A stretch of 64,000 nucleotides of DNA, from positions 1,860,001 to 1,924,000 of the forward strand of contig NZ_CP044972.1 of assembly GCF_010104355.1 (NCBI RefSeq), read 5' to 3'. Shown here in pieces: positions 11,801 to 26,800 of the stretch. This stretch comes from Hydrogenophaga sp. PBL-H3. GTDB taxonomy: Bacteria; Pseudomonadota; Gammaproteobacteria; Burkholderiales; Burkholderiaceae_C. Below the pieces are notes generated by a model. It worked only from the letters and a program-made list of their open reading frames with translations. It had not been told where the DNA came from and did not search any database. How positions within the stretch are numbered: position 1 is the first letter of the stretch; each line of letters opens with the position of its first letter. The position numbers and the translations under genes were made by a program.

Positions 11801-14800
11801 ACCAGGGTGCGGCCGTTGGTGGCGCCACCGGTTTCTTCGTTGATGACCACCAGGCCTTCGGTCTTGACCGGGACGTTGTAGTCGATGCCGTCGATGAGCA
11901 GACCGTTGTAGAGGAAGTCTCCGGAGGTGACGAGGTGCTCGACCCAGCCCGAGGCGCCCTCAAGCTCGCGGGTCACGATGTCTTCGGTCACGTCACCCGC
12001 CACGTTGATGGTGTCCGAACCCAGGCCGCCGATGACGCGGTAGGCCACGCCGAACTCGGTGGACTGCACGAAGAACTCGTCGTCGCCTTCCAGGCCGTCG
12101 ACCTCGACCATCTCGATGGTGGTGTAGGTCACGCTCAGGCCGGCACCGTAGATGCCCTTCTTGGTGATCACGATGTCGTCGGCGAATTCGGTGCCCAGGA
12201 TCACCAGCTTGTCGAAGCCGGTACCGCCATCCACCGAGACCGGGGCATTGACGTTGTAGCGCACCTCGTCGTTGCCGCCACCGGTGCGGATGTCGGGGGC
12301 CTGGGCCACCGAGAAGCCACGGCCGATCTGCGGTGAGGCCACGCCGTCGGCCTCGAGCACGATGGTGTCGTCGCTGACGTTGTTGCGCGTGAGGCTGAGG
12401 TCAACGAAGTTGATCGTGGTGTCGCGGTTGACGTCGTACGGGCTCACACCGGCGGGCGGTGCGCCCAGTGCGGTCAGCTTGGCGGTGAGCTCGGCGCGCC
12501 AGGCCGCGAGCGTGCCGGCATTGCCCAGGGCGGGCAGGGCGGCCACGGTCTGGGCAATGGTCCATGCAGGGTTGGCCACGTGCAGCGCGTCCAGCGCCTT
12601 GAGCACGGCCACGCCGCCTTCGAGGTCGGCCTTGTTCTTCACGCCGTCGTTGTTCCAGTCGAAGTCGACGGTGGCGGCGAGCGCGAAGGCCCGCACGATG
12701 AAGAGGTCGTTCTGGTCGTCACCCTCCAGGCGCAGGGCGGACTGGTTGGAGTAGACGCGGAATTCGTCGTTGCCGCTGCCGCCCTGGGCCACCAGCGGAG
12801 CGGTGGCGCCGGCCGAGAGCCAGCCGCGGGTGGTGGCCACCAGGTTGGCGAACACGTCTTCGGAGAGCAGGTTGCCTTCGGCCTGGTTGCGGTTGCTGCC
12901 GAAGATCTGGCCGACCTGGAACAGGTCGAAGCCTTCACCACCGTCCAGCGTGGTCACCACGGTCGTGTCGTCGCTGTAGAACGCGTCGTTTCCGCCCTGG
13001 CCTTCGATGATCAGGCGGCCATTGAGACCGGTGTCGTAGTTGATGCGCTGGACTTCGTTTGACGACTCGTTGCCCAGCACCACGTCCTCGTAGGTGGACA
13101 CCAGGCCGTGCAGCATGGCGACATAGCCGGGGTGGTCTTCACCCACCTCGCCCGGGATCTCCTGGCCGGCGCGCAGCAGGAAGATGTCGTCGGTGGGCTT
13201 CTTCTGGCCCAGGTTGTCCAGACCGTTCTGCGTGCTGTTGTTGCCATAGACGAAGGCCTCGTCCACCCCGTCGTCCGACTGGCCCTTGTCCAGGATGTTG
13301 ATGATGTAGTTGCGGGTGTCGGCGCCGTTGGAGCCGATGGTGTGGATGAAATAGCTGTCGCTGCCGGCCTGACCGTCCAGCGTCAGCGTGTGCTGCGCCA
13401 CCACCGCTGCGGTGGGGGGAGCGGTGCGGGTGGCGGTGTCCTGCAGGTAATAGACCCGCATGCGGTCTTCGCCGTCGTTGTTCACGTCGCCCAGCGCCAC
13501 GGTGTTGTCGGCCGAGCCGTGCACGCGGGTCTTGCTGCCGATGAGGATGTAGCCCGCGCTGCCCTGCGCCACGCCACCGGCGATGCCCGTGGGATCGCCG
13601 AACTGGATGGTGTCGACCTCGCTGTTGCCGTAGATCTCGAACAGGCGCGTCGGCGCGGTCAGCGTGGGCACCGCCACGCCGGTGGCGCCTGCACCGGTTT
13701 CGCTCCCTGCGGTGGTCAGGTTGGCACCAGCGATCAGGCGCCCGCGCAGGATCATGTTGGTCCCGCGGTTGAGGTCGGCGCTGAGGTGGTCGCCTTTGAG
13801 CAGCACGCCCAGCGCCGCGATGATGGCGCTGTTCTCGTCGGTGAACACGTTGTCGCCCACCAGCAGCTCGACGCTGCCTTTCTCAGCAAAGATCTGGCCG
13901 TTGGCGATGGCGCGTGTGGCGTCGAGCTGGTTGCCCGGCAGGGTGCTGGTGTCTTCGGCGAAACGGGCAGAGCCGCTGTCGATCAGCAGCAGGTGCTCGT
14001 CCAGATCGCCGGACTCGCGCACCGTGAGGCGGATGTGGCCGTTGTAGGTGTGGGCCAGCACCAGCCGCAGCTCGGCGTCGGTCTCGGTGAGGTAGATGTT
14101 GTCGCTGGCCTCCAGCGCAACGTCGTCCAGGTCACCACCCAGGTCGCTGCGGATGGCCGTGATGTCGTCTGCGTTCGTGCCATCGGGCCGCTCCAGAACC
14201 GGCGACAAGGCGACCGACGCGCGGCGGCTGTCGATCTCCAGGTCGTCGCCGAACTCGCCGATGCTGCCGCCGTTGGCGTCGAGGTCGATCGATTGACCCA
14301 GCACATTGACGTCGCCATCCACATCGCTGCCCACCTTGCGGTCCAGGATGGAGCCGGCCTTGGTGCGCAGCGACACGTTCTCCGAGGTCTTGACGGTGTG
14401 CACGAGCAAGTCGCCGCTCATCTCGTCGACGAAGATGCCCTGCGTGCGGCCTTGCGCGGCCATGTCGTAAGCGCGCAGCACGCCGGTTGCGCTGTTGGCC
14501 ACGTTGATTTCGAGGAAGTTGTCGAGGCGGCCAATTCCGCCCAGCGGATTTCCGGAGCCGACCACACGTGTCGGATCGAGCACCTCACCGGGAACCTCGG
14601 AGGCATCGGGATTCACAAAACTCGATGCGGTGACCAGCGTGATGTTGCGCCCGGCCACGTCGGAGCTGGTGTTGGCGTCACCTGTCGCGTCAACGATGCG
14701 TTGAGGCGAATACAGCAGCACGTCGCTGAAGTTGGAGGTGATGCTCTCCACCCGCATGTCGCCGGTTTTTTCGGTGAGTGCCACCCAGCCGTTGGTCAAC

Positions 14801-17800
14801 ACGGTGATGTGACCAGTGCCGATCTGGACGCCGCTGACATCGAGCTCGGTGATGCCCAGCACATTGACGGCGAGGTTGGCCGTGTTGCTGGCGGCCTCAA
14901 CGGCCACGACCTTCACGTTGTTGCCTGCCTGCAGGCCGGGCAGCTCGTAGGCACCCTTGGTGGGCGTGCTGTTGGGCAAACGCCCCCGGAAGTCGTAGGT
15001 GGACGGGATGTTCGAGCTGACGTCGGCGTACACGCCTCGGTTGCGCGGCTGCTGGTCGCCGTCGTCCTGGTCGAAGAAGGTGTAGTGCACCTCGCCGCCC
15101 GGGATGTTGTCCCACTTGACGATGATGCCGCCGTAGAGTCCGCCGCCAGTCTGGTTCAGGCTGGATTGCAGGCGCAGGTCGATGTCGTTGCCGGCCGACA
15201 CACGATCGATCTCGACAATGTAGTCCGCGCCATTCATGCGTTGCAGGGCGCGCAGGTCCATGGCGGCGTTGATGCCGGCATCCACCGTGAACTGTTCCCT
15301 GGCGATGAGGGTGTGCGTGTCGTCGGGGCTGCCGCCAGCATTGATGTCGACAAGCGTGCCTGCCAGTGCGTTGGCCAGCGTGGTGGACAGGCCAACGCTG
15401 AGTCCGTCGTCCGACACGGAGGCGTAGTAGTAGTTGCCGCTGGTCAGGCCACCGACGTCGGCACCGGTGTTCTTGATGTACTGCACCAGTTCGCCCGTGA
15501 CGAAGGGGTTGCCCTTGCCCAGCAGGATCTGGTTGGTGGTGCCGTTGACCAGGTTGGTGCGGAATGCCTGGCCCACCGGCAGGTCGGCGGCGTCGACGAT
15601 GTCCACGTTGACCCGGTGCGCCTGGTAGCCAGCGGGGTTGCCGACCGAGCCGGGAACCACCTGGCCGACGTTGGCGCTCGCATCGATCTTGAGGATGTTG
15701 GTCCTCACCAGAGACGCGCTGGCTCGGTCTCCCGTGCCGTAGACCGAGCCCACCGTGTTGACAATGGAGGTGGTGCCGATGGGGTTGTTGATCGTGCCGT
15801 TGAGATACACGTCGGACTCGACGCCGGGGACACCGACGATGCCCAGGTTCTGGATCTCGATCAAGGTGGGTGCCACGTCCTGAACGATGCGGAAGCTCAT
15901 GGCGCCGGGTGAACCACCCACGCCGGTCGATGCCGGGTCGAACCACACCACCGATTGATCGCCGCCGGTGACGTCGATCTTGTTGATCACGATGTCCTTG
16001 TCTGACTTGTTGACGATCTTCACGCGCGAGAGGGTCTCGCGGAAAGTCCAGGTGCCGCCGGCACCCGCGATCAACGCCGACTTGAACGCCACGTCGCCCG
16101 GGCCGGGGTTGGTGATGTCGTTGACGATGATGGTGTTGCTCTGGATGGTGTCACCCTTGCCTTCGGCCGATCCGCCACCGCCTGCCGAGTCATTGACCGT
16201 GACCTCCACCGCTTCCTCGATCGTGCCATCCGCACCGATGCTGATGCCCTTGACGATCAGCTCGGGCGAGCGGCCCGAGAGGATCAGCACGTTGGAGTCG
16301 AAGGCAATGCTTTCGGTGTCGCTGGATTCGTTGTCCTCGTCGGAGTCGCCGGCTGCCAGCGAGCGCCGGCTGACGCTGGCGTCCTGGTCGTGCGAGATGG
16401 TCCCGTTGTCGGTGGACACGTAGAAGGCCAGGTGCTCGTTGACGCCGCTGGGAATGCCGCCATCGGTGGGGTGGGCCAGCACCGGGTCGTCCTTGGCCCG
16501 CGGGCCGGCCGTCACCAGTGCCTGCGCCGCACCCAGCACCGTGGAGGTGAGGTCCACATCGGTCTCGGCATCGGATTCGACATAGCCAAACAGGCCGGTC
16601 GAGCGCGCGAAGGCCTTGGTCAGCGTGTTGACGTTGTCGAAGCGGGTGATGAAGTCCACCCCCTCCCAGCCGGTGACCTTGGCGTTGGTCTTGACATCGA
16701 CCTTGAGGGCAATGGCCGCATCGAGCTCGGCCAGGGAGGTGCCCTCGCCATAGAAGCCCGCGCCGCGCCCGTCGCCTTCGACCCGTGCGTTGAAGTTGTC
16801 CATGGTGGCCCGCAACAGCACGCGGTTGCCTTCGACGGACGCATCCTGGCCGATCACGACACGGTTCTCGCCATTCACGGTCACTTCGGCGTCGGCGCTG
16901 GCATCGCCACCAAAGCCGATGCCGGAGCCTGTGGCCTTGGCGGTCAGGGTGACTTGTGTGTTCGCGTCGATGCGCGCCATGCCATCGGCCGCCTTGACCA
17001 CGGCGTCGTCGGCCACGCTGGCCTCGGTGGTGAAGTCGATGTCCACCACGGTGTCGGGGTAGACAGTGCCCACAAAACCGCCGGCACTGGCGCGCGATGT
17101 GGCCCCCGCCCTGGCGATGGTGTCCGCCTCGACGGTGACGTTGCTGGTGGCGACCACGCTGGCATTGGCCGCGATGGTGGCGATGCTGGTGAGGCTCTGG
17201 TTGTTTTCGGCGTCGGCCGAGCCGACGGCCACAAAGCCGCCGGTGCCGTTGGCGGCCGAGGCGCTGCTGTCGGTCTGGGCCAGGCTGCTGACGATCACGT
17301 TGCCTGCGGTGGTCACCTGCGCGGCGGCCAGGGTGGCGTAGGCCTCGGGATTGGTGGTGATGATGGCTTCGTTGATGTTGACGCCAATGAAACCGCCGCC
17401 AGAGCCTTTGGCGAAGGCGGACGATTTGCCGTCGCCCTGGCTGGGTGCCACTTCGCTCAAGGACACGCCACCGGCACCGGTGATGCGCTGGTTGCCGTCC
17501 ACCGAGTCACCGGTGATGTCGATGATCAGGAACTGCACCGAGGAGATGGGCTGGTTGTCGACCAGGTCCACCACCAGCTGACCGATGCGGTGGTTGGCGT
17601 AAGGCCCGGCCAGGGTGGTGGGCGTGAGGTTGAGCGCTGCGCCGTTGGGCGTGGTGGCCAGCTGGAAGGTGTTGGTGGTTGCGTTGACCACGTAGTAGGT
17701 GCCGTTGTCCGACAGGCCGCCGATGGGCACGTTCTGCACCCGGACGAAGGAGTGCGTGTCGCGGTTGGCGGCGTTGGCCGAGATCGTGATCACGCTCTCG

Positions 17801-20800
17801 TCAACCGTGCTGTTGATGGCGCCACGGCTCACGCTGGACTTGTCGCCGGTGACATTGAGCACCACCTGCGATTGCACCAGGGTGATCGTGCCACCCGCGA
17901 TGGAGTCGATGGTGAACAGGCCGTCGTTCCCGCCCGCGTCGGTGACGGTGATGCCCTGGCCGGCGAGGTAGCCCTCGGCGGCCCAGTCGCCGCCGGACCA
18001 GACGATCTGGTCCTTGTCGCCCGGGTTGGTGCCGCGCACGAAGTTGAACTGCTGTGTGACCTGCGTGGCCTTGAAGTTGGGCCCGCCGGTCAGGCTGAGG
18101 GTGGCACCCGACACGCTGCCCACGGTGTAGCTGCCGTTGTTGTCGGCGCCGGCACCGGTGACGATGATGGTGTGTCCACTGGCGAAGCCGGCATCGGCCC
18201 AGCTGGCGCCGTTGGTGCGGATGAGTTTTTGCGTGGTGCCGTCCAGCACGAACTGCAGGTTGCCGATGACGGTGTCGTTGCGCTTGAGCTTGATGGTGTC
18301 GGCGTCGACGAACTCGACCCGGTAGACCGTGTTGTGCACCAGGCCCGTGATCGGCGTGCGGGTGTAGTCGTTCTCGAAGCCCGGTGCCGGTGTCGGGTCG
18401 GGGTTGAAGTAGTCATTGACCGTGTACAGCACCTTGTCGCCGTCGGTCAGGCCGTGGTTGCTGCTGAAGCTCACGCTGTTGCCGGCCACCTGGCTGGTGG
18501 TTGCGGTGGCGCGGTCGGGGGCTTCGTAGGTCAGCACATCACCGTTGTTGAAACCGTGGCCGTTCAGGGTGATGGTGTTGCCCGCATCGCTGACGACGGT
18601 GGGCGTGAAACTGTCGAGCACGGCGCCCGGGTTGGTCGCTTTCTGCAGCGTGTCCACCAGCTGGATGGTGCGGTTGTCGAGCACGCGGATGTAGTACAGC
18701 GTGCCGGCCGCATCGCCTTCGCTGGCATTGGCAATGCCCACCCCCAGCTGGTAGCGGATGGTCTGGCCATTGCTGTAGCCGTGTTCCTCGTTGAGGAAGG
18801 TGATGGTGTCGGCCACCGCGTCGATCTGGATGCTCTTGTCGAGGAAGCTCACCGCTGTGAGGTCCACCGCGAGCATGCCGATGCGGTGGGAATCCGGTGT
18901 GCGCAGGGTGTCGGCGGTGGGCTGGAGGTCCACCACGTTGGTCAGCAGCTTGTCGGTCGTGAGCCGGAAGGTGTTGTCGCTGAGCTTGTCGACGTAGTAG
19001 GTCTTCTGGTCTTGCAGGTTGCCGATGGGCAGATCCGCCACGCGGATCAGGGCATGCAGGTCGTTGCTGTCGCGCAGTTTGGTGTTGGGCGGATCTCCGG
19101 GGTCGGCGGGATTCTGCGCGTCAAGGACCGTGTCCTGGGGCCGTGAGAGGGCGATGGCACCCTGATCGAAGGTGACGCTGGTGCGATCACCCCGGTCAAC
19201 CGTGACGTTCGCCAGGTTGTTCGTGGTCGCGCCAAAGCCCTGCTTCTGGTTGATGGTCAGGGTGGTGCCGTCGGCGCTGACCGCGAGCACCGAGTAGGTG
19301 CCGTTGTAGCTGCCCGCCCCGGTCACGTTGATCGAACTGCCGAAACCGAAGCCTTCGTCGGCCCAGCTGAAACCGGGTCGACCGTTGAGCACGATGGTGT
19401 CGAAGTCGGCTGCAGTGGCGCCCCGCACGAAATCAATGGTGTCGCGCACGCGGGTGGCGGCAAAGTCGACGCCGCCCGACACGGAGATCGTGCTGCCGGC
19501 CACGTTGGTCACGGTGTAGACCCCGACGAAGAGCGGGGACAGATCGACCACGGAGAGTGGAAGGTCGGTGGTGAAGCCGTCGGCCGAGAAGCTGCCGCCA
19601 TCGTTGCGCACGAACTTCTGCACACCGTTGTCCAGCAGGAAATCGGCGTCGGTGGAGACCACCGAGTTGCGCTTGAGCTGGATGGTGAAGGCATCCACCA
19701 CGAGCACCCGGTAGGTGCCGCCGTTCTCCAGCCCGCCGATGGGTTGCGCATTGGCCGGAACGCCACCGGCGTCCGTCACGTTGTAGCGCACGATTTCGCC
19801 GCCCGTGAAGCCGTGTGCGATGAGGTTGCCGTCGTCGTTGACGAAGACGATGTTGTTGTTGTCAACGAAATCCAGCTTGTTCGTGAGGATGTTGTAGCTG
19901 GCATCCACCTGGCCGGTGAGGAAGCTGGACGGGTCTGGCGCGTCGTAGGTGACGGCATCGCCGTCGTTGAAGCCGTGGTTGGTGATCGAGATGACGTTGG
20001 TGCCGCCATTGACGTCGTCGATGACGTCGAAGTTCTTGAACGCGCTGTCGGGGTCGGTGGCCTTGGTGTAGCTGTCGACCAGTCGGATGCGTGTCTCGTC
20101 GATCACCAGCACGTAGTAGAAGACGCCGTCGGCCTCACTGAGGCCGAAGTTCGCCAGGCCATCGCTGCTGCCGCGCTGGTAGCGCACGCGGTCACCCGCG
20201 ATGAAGTTGTGCGCCTGGGCGAAGGTGATGATCTCGGTGGCGCTGTCGATCTTGGCGGTGTCGAAGGCCGCACCCAGATAGATCTTGTTCGGGTCGATGC
20301 TGCCGTCGTCGTTTTCGTAGGCGATCACACCGTACAGGCGACGCTGGTTGACATCGACCTCGATGCCGCCGGGCAGCACGATGGTGATCTGGTCGGGTTC
20401 GTATTGGTCCAGGCCGCCGATTTCGGTGTTGCCACCGGCGTCGTATTCGATCGCATCACCCGTGCTCAGGCCGTGGCTGTTGACGGTGATCGTGTCCTCG
20501 GTGGAGTTGGCTGCCGAGATGCCGAACTCGTTGGAGTCGATGTCCAGCGGACCCGCCTCGGCGCGCACGGTGATGTCGCCGGTGGCGCTGATGCGCGTGC
20601 CCGCGTTGATGGCCGCGTTGGCCTTGGGCGTTGCCGTGGTCTCGGCGTCGGAGGCGCCAGCGCCCAGCACGCCGCCAATGGCCACACCTTCCACGCGGGC
20701 GTCGCCCTCGGAGGCTCCCCTGGCCTCCACAGTCACATTGCGCACACCCGAAATCTGGGTGTTGTTCAGGATGCGGGCCGCCACTTCCGGATTGGCCCTG

Positions 20801-23800
20801 GCTTCGGACGAGTTCACCGAGACGGCGGCGAGCAGGCCACCCGCGGCGGATTCGGAGCGGGCGTCGGCCACGCTGTAGGCGAGCGCCTCCACCTTGATGT
20901 CGTTGGCGCCCGACACGTTAGCGCCAAACTCGGTGGTGGCACCCCCGTTGGCCTCCGCAATGGTGATGGTGGCGCCGATGGCCGCCGCACCGAAGGAGAA
21001 GACGTTGGTGTTGGCGTCCGCAATGTTGTTCACCCGGGATTTGAGCTCCAGGTTGCCGGTCAGCGCGATGTTGCCCCCGCCGCCCACCTTTGTGGTGGCC
21101 GTGGCATTGGAGGTGGCCTTGGGGAAAGCTCCCTGGCCGCTGAACAGACCGCCACCGGCGGCCTCGGTCGTGGAGGTGGAGTAACGGTCGCTGTCGGCGG
21201 CCTCGCCGTTGAAGTTGTGCTGCGAGCGCATGAACAGGCTGCCAGCCGAAATGGTGGCGTTGCTGCCGATCGAAGTGGTCAGCGTCGGAGTGACGTTGGT
21301 TTCAGCGATGCTCGACCCGATCACGCCCAGGCCGACCGACAGGGCAAACACGTCGGTGGTGGCCTTGTGGCTGGTGCTGCTGGTCAGGGACAGTGCGCCG
21401 TTGGCCACGATCTCGACGTTGTCGCCGATGGAAGTCTCGGTGTCGGTGTTGACGTCCACGTACGCGAAGTTGATCGTCAGTGCGATGGCGCCGCCGGCCA
21501 GCGCGAAGGTGTCGGCTTCGGCGTCCAGTTCGGAATAGCTCGTCACCGAGAGGTTGTCGATGGCGGCGATCTTGCCGATGTCGACGTTGTTGCCGATGGC
21601 GGCCTTGACTTCCTTGGTGTTGCCGTCGTCGTCGCCCACGGTGAGCTTGGTGAACGAGGCGCCCGCAGCCACGGCGCCCACCTGCACGCCGGTGGAGGCC
21701 AGGTCGAAGTTCTGGTCGGCACTGGCCGAGACCGTGACCTGCGCGGCGTCGTCGATGGCCGATCCGTCGGCCACCAGGGCGCGCACGGCACTGGTGTCAT
21801 TGACCACGACGACAGAGGCGCCCAGGCCGACGAAGCCGCCCTGCAGCGCCACCGACAGCACATCCACTTCCTGGGTGAAGTCGGCGTCCACGAGGATGTT
21901 GTCGCCCGCGCGCAGTTTGCCGCCAGCCTTGGCGTTGACGTTGCCCGACAGATTGAGCACCGCGATCGAGGCGCCCGCACCCACCAGGCCCACGCCCAGG
22001 TTGCCCAGCAGGAGGTCAACCTCCATGTTTTCAGCGGCCGTGACCTCGATGTCGTCACCCGCGCGAACATCGGCATTGCCGATGGCAGCGGTGGTGCCGC
22101 GCTCCAGCGGCAGGGGCGTGGTGAGCAGGTTGCTCAGCTGGGCGCTGGTCAGCGACTTGGTGGTCAATGAGCCGGTGGCCGAGCCCATGGTGCTGGCCAC
22201 GCGGGAATCGGCGCTGTTGCTGTTGGTGCCGTTGCTGAACTTGTTGAGCTCGGTCGACAGGCCGGACACACCATCTTCTGACTGGGCACCCGCGTCGGCG
22301 GTGGCATTGCCCGAATCGCCACTGAGGGCGCTGTCGGAATCGCTGTCGCCGTCGTTTTCCGAATCGGCGTAAGAGTCGGAGAAATCCTCGCCGATGGACC
22401 AGACCGACACCGAAGCGCCCAGGCCAACCACGCCACCAGCACCGGAGAAGGTGAAGCCCTGCAGGTGGCGGTTGGCCAGCGCGTGCAGTTCGACGTCCCC
22501 TTTGGCCTTGACGATCGCGTTGTCGCCGATCGTGGCCGTGGTGTCGTTCTTGATGCTGCCAAAGTCCACCGCACCGGCCAGGCCCACGAAGCCCACGCCC
22601 AGCGCGCCGGCGAACGAGGTGATGTCGGCGCGGTTGGCCGCCACCACATACACCCCCTGGCCGGCCCCCACCGTGTTGTCGGTGAGGTAGTTCGATTCGT
22701 CGTTGTTGATCTTTGCGCCAGTGCCGATGGTGGCGTTGGTGTCGGAGTCGAAGATGGTGACAGTGACGCCGCCGGCGATGCCGGCGTACAGGCCCACACC
22801 GCCAGCAACCGCCACATGGGTGGCCTTTTCGCTCGATTCGGCCTGAACCACCACGCCACGCACTGGCGCGGCTTCGGTGCCGAAGCTGCTGCCGGCGATG
22901 CTGCCGTCGAGCACGCCCGATACTCCGCCGCCAACGCCCGTGGCCTGTGCGTCCACCTCGGCGTTGTTGCCGATGCTGGCATTGGTTTCCTTGGTGATGG
23001 TCACCACGCCGACCGAGCCCGCCGCGCCGGCACCGCTGATGCCCACGGCCACAGCGCCCGACACCACCGTGAACTGGGTGTCGTCGCTGGCCATCACGGC
23101 CACATCGCCGCCGGCGTCCACATCGGCGTTCTGGCCAATGGCCGCCGTGGTGTTGGCGTTGAGCGAAAGCACCGAGACGCCGCCGGCCAGGCTGACCACG
23201 CCGCTGAAGGCGATGCCGGCCGAGACGATGAGGATCTTTTCCTGGGCGTTGGCCACCACCGCCACGTCGTCCGCGGCGTCCACGATGGCGCCGTCGTTGA
23301 TGGAGGCCAGGGTTTCGATGTCGACCACCGACACGTCCACACCAGGAGCACCAGCGCCCGAGCCGCCGAAGGCCGCCCCGGCGCCCACGCCCACGTGGTT
23401 GAAGTCGCTGGCGGCGGCCACCAGCACGGTCTGGGCCGCATTCGGCGTGCCAGCGGCCTGGTTGATCTGTGCGTTGGCGCCGATCGTGGCGCGGGTGTTG
23501 ACGTCGATCACGTTGATCGCCGCGCCGATGGCCACGCCCACTGTGCCGCCACCGCCCACGCTCAACGCGATGGTGGCGATGTCGTCCTTGCTGGTGGCCG
23601 ACACGGCCACACCCCGGAAATCGGTGTTGCTGGTGGCGTTGGCGGTGCGTTTGCCGGTGAAGCCGGGGTCCACCTCGGCGTCTCCGTCGTTGCCGTCCTG
23701 GTCGAGGTCGCTGAACTGGTCCATCCCACCGGGGGTGCCGGCCTCCAGCTGCGATTTGGTGGGCTTGGTGCCGCCTTGGGTGGCGGGGTCGTAGTCCTGA

Positions 23801-26800
23801 GGCGCTGCTGCGGCCACATAGGCAATGTCGTAAGCGCCTGTGCGTGCCGACACGGCGCTGTTGCCACGCCCGGTCACCAGTGCGCCAGCGCCAATGCCGG
23901 CCTCGTTGGTCTTGTTGACCACCACCACACCAGCCGCCACACCCACGCCGGCCGTGCCGCCGATGGCCACGCCGCCGACGATCAGGTCCAGGTCACTCTC
24001 GTCCTGGGTCTGGACCAGCACGCTGCCGTTGGCGTTGATGTCGGCCTGCGCACCGACGGTGGCACGGGTGTCCAGCGTGAGCACGAACACATCGGCCGAC
24101 ACCGTGATGCCCACGTTGGATCCACCACCGGCGGCCACCGAGAAGGAGCCGATGTCTTCCTTGTTCACCGCTTCCACCGCCACGTTGCCGTCCGCGTCGA
24201 TCTCGGTGCGGGCTCCGATCTTGGCCTCGGTGACCTTGGTCATCGTGGCCACGTTGACCCCGGCGCCCAGTCCGGCGCCACCGGCCGAAATGGCCAGCGA
24301 GCCCGCGATGGTCAGCAGGTCGGTGTCGGCGCTGGCGTAAATGTCCACGCCCGGGTTGTTCGATACCGAGGTGGCCGTGACCTTGCTGTCGGCCCCCAGG
24401 TTGGCGATGGTGTCCTCGTCGAGCACGGTGACCGCCACCGAGCCGGCCACCGCCGCGCCACTGCCCGAACCGCTGCCGGCCGCAGCGATGGTGATGATGT
24501 TGTCGGTGGAGGTCGCGTGCACCTTCAGGCCCTGGCTGCCGCCCGTGGTCACGTCGGCGAAGCCCTCCAGGTCGGCGCTCACCACATCGGAGTGCACGAC
24601 CACGATGCCCGAGATGCCGGCGGCCGAGCCGCTCAGGCCGAAGGACACACCGCCGGCCAGGGCGAACATGTCGAAGTCGCCGTTGGCGGTGACGGCCACA
24701 TTGCCGGCCGCGGCGGACAGGACGCTCTTGTCCAGCGCCGTGCCCGCCTGCACGGTGGCACGGGTCTCGGTGTCCCACACCGCCACTTCAATGGAGCCCG
24801 CCACACCGGCACCGCTGCCCACCGACAGACCGAACGAGGCCGCGATGGCGGTGTGCTCGTCGTCGGCGTCGGCCTCGATGGTGATGCCGCCCTGCGAGCT
24901 GGTGAGGCTGGCGCCGCCACCCACGGTGGCCAGGGTGTCGCGGAAAGCCACGGTCACGTCGATGCCGATGCCCACCGCCGTGCCACCGGCCGAGGCGCCC
25001 AGGGCGCCCGCCCCGGTGAACAGGTGCAGTTCGTCCGTGGCCTTCACGGTGATGTTGTCGCGCGCGCTCACGTTCGAGCCGTCGCCCACGGAAGCCTCGG
25101 TCTTCATCTCGATCACATTGACCGATGCCGAGCCGCCCACCGCAGTGCTGCTGCCGCTGCCGGCGATGCCGGCGGCAAAGCTGGTCACGTCCACGCTGCC
25201 GATCACCGGCAGCGATTCGGTCACGGGCAGCAGCTCGGCATCGGCCGAGACATTCACGCCACCAGCGGCCGACGCGTTGAGCGTGGCGTTGCTGCCGATG
25301 CGTGCGCCGGTGTACAGGCCTTCGGTGTCGGTGACCGGGTCCTCGTTGGGGTTGGTCAGCACGTTGACAGCCACGGCAATGCCCACGCCCGCGCCGTCGA
25401 TGCCCAGCCCGGCGCCACCGGCGATGTTCTGCAACTGGTTGTGGCTCTCGGCTTGCACGTTGATGCTGCCGCTGTTGGCGATGAGCGTGGCGTTGTTGCC
25501 CACGTCGGCCAGGGTCGTCACATCCAGGTAGTTGACCGAGATCGAGCCACCGATGCCGTCGCCGTTGGACACCGCGCCGGCCAGGGCGCGCGTTTTCCAG
25601 GTGTTGGTCTCTCCGTCGGCCATCACGGCGCGCACCGCCACGCTGGCGGCATTGATGGTGGCGCCACTGCCCACGCGCGCCTGGTTGTCGGCCAGCCCGA
25701 TGTTGACCGCCACCGCACCGGCCACGCCGGTGTCGGAGCTGATGTCGGTGGAGGTGGCCGTGGCGATGGCCTGGCCGTCGAAATGGCCGATGGCCTCGAC
25801 CTTGGCCGCGCCTGATGAACCCAGCGAGACGTTCGGGCCGACGATGGCCTCGTTGTCGGCATCCATGAAGTTCACCGCCACGGTGGCGGCCACCTTCACG
25901 CTGCTGCTGCCGGTGCCCGAGCCCGACTGGCTGTTGGCGTTGCTGTTGCCCGAGTTCAAGCCGCTCTGGGCATTGGTGGTGCTTTGCGGTGTGGTGGACG
26001 TGCCGCCTTTGTTGGAGGCAAAAGTGCTCTGTTTGGCCGACTCCTGGTCGGCGTCGTCGGAGTCGGTCGTGCCGTCTGCCTTCTTGCTGCTGCCGCCCTC
26101 GGCGCTGGCCTTGGATTCGGCCTTGGCGTCGATGGTGGAGGTGGCGATCACGTCGATGAAGTCGGCGCCGCTGAAGCTGTGGCCCACCTCGGCGGTGGTG
26201 TCGTCCACCACGATGTTGATGGAGACCGAGGCCCCCACGCCCACGCCGTCGCCGGCGGCCTCGCCGTTGGACAACGTGTAGACGGTGTTGCTGTGCGTGG
26301 CTTCGACCTCCAGGCCGCCGGTGAGAGCGATGGTGCCGCCGCCGCCGCTGCCCATGCGCGCGACCGTGTCGTTCTCCGAGACGGTGACCGCGATGCCGCC
26401 GCCCACCGCCGTGCTGCCCGCGGCACCGGCCTCGGCGGTGGTGTTCACGTTGCTGGTGTTGTTGGCCTTGATGGCAAAGTTGTCGGCACCGCCACTCACG
26501 GTGGTGCCGTTCTGCACCTCGGCGATGGTGTCGTTGAGCGCGATGTTCACCGCGATCGAGGCGCCCACGCCGGTGTCGCCACCCTGGGCCTTGGATTTGG
26601 CCGACACCGTGTTGTCGGTGCGGCTGGTGGCGGCCATGTTCACGTCGCCCACGCTGCCACCGTTGAGCGTCACGCTGCTGGCGCTGCCCACGCGGGCAAT
26701 GGTGTCGGTGTTGGCCACATTGATGGCCACCGAGCCGGCCACGCCGATGTCACCGCCACTGGCACCCGACAGAGCGCTGGCGCCGAAGCGGTGCGTGTCG

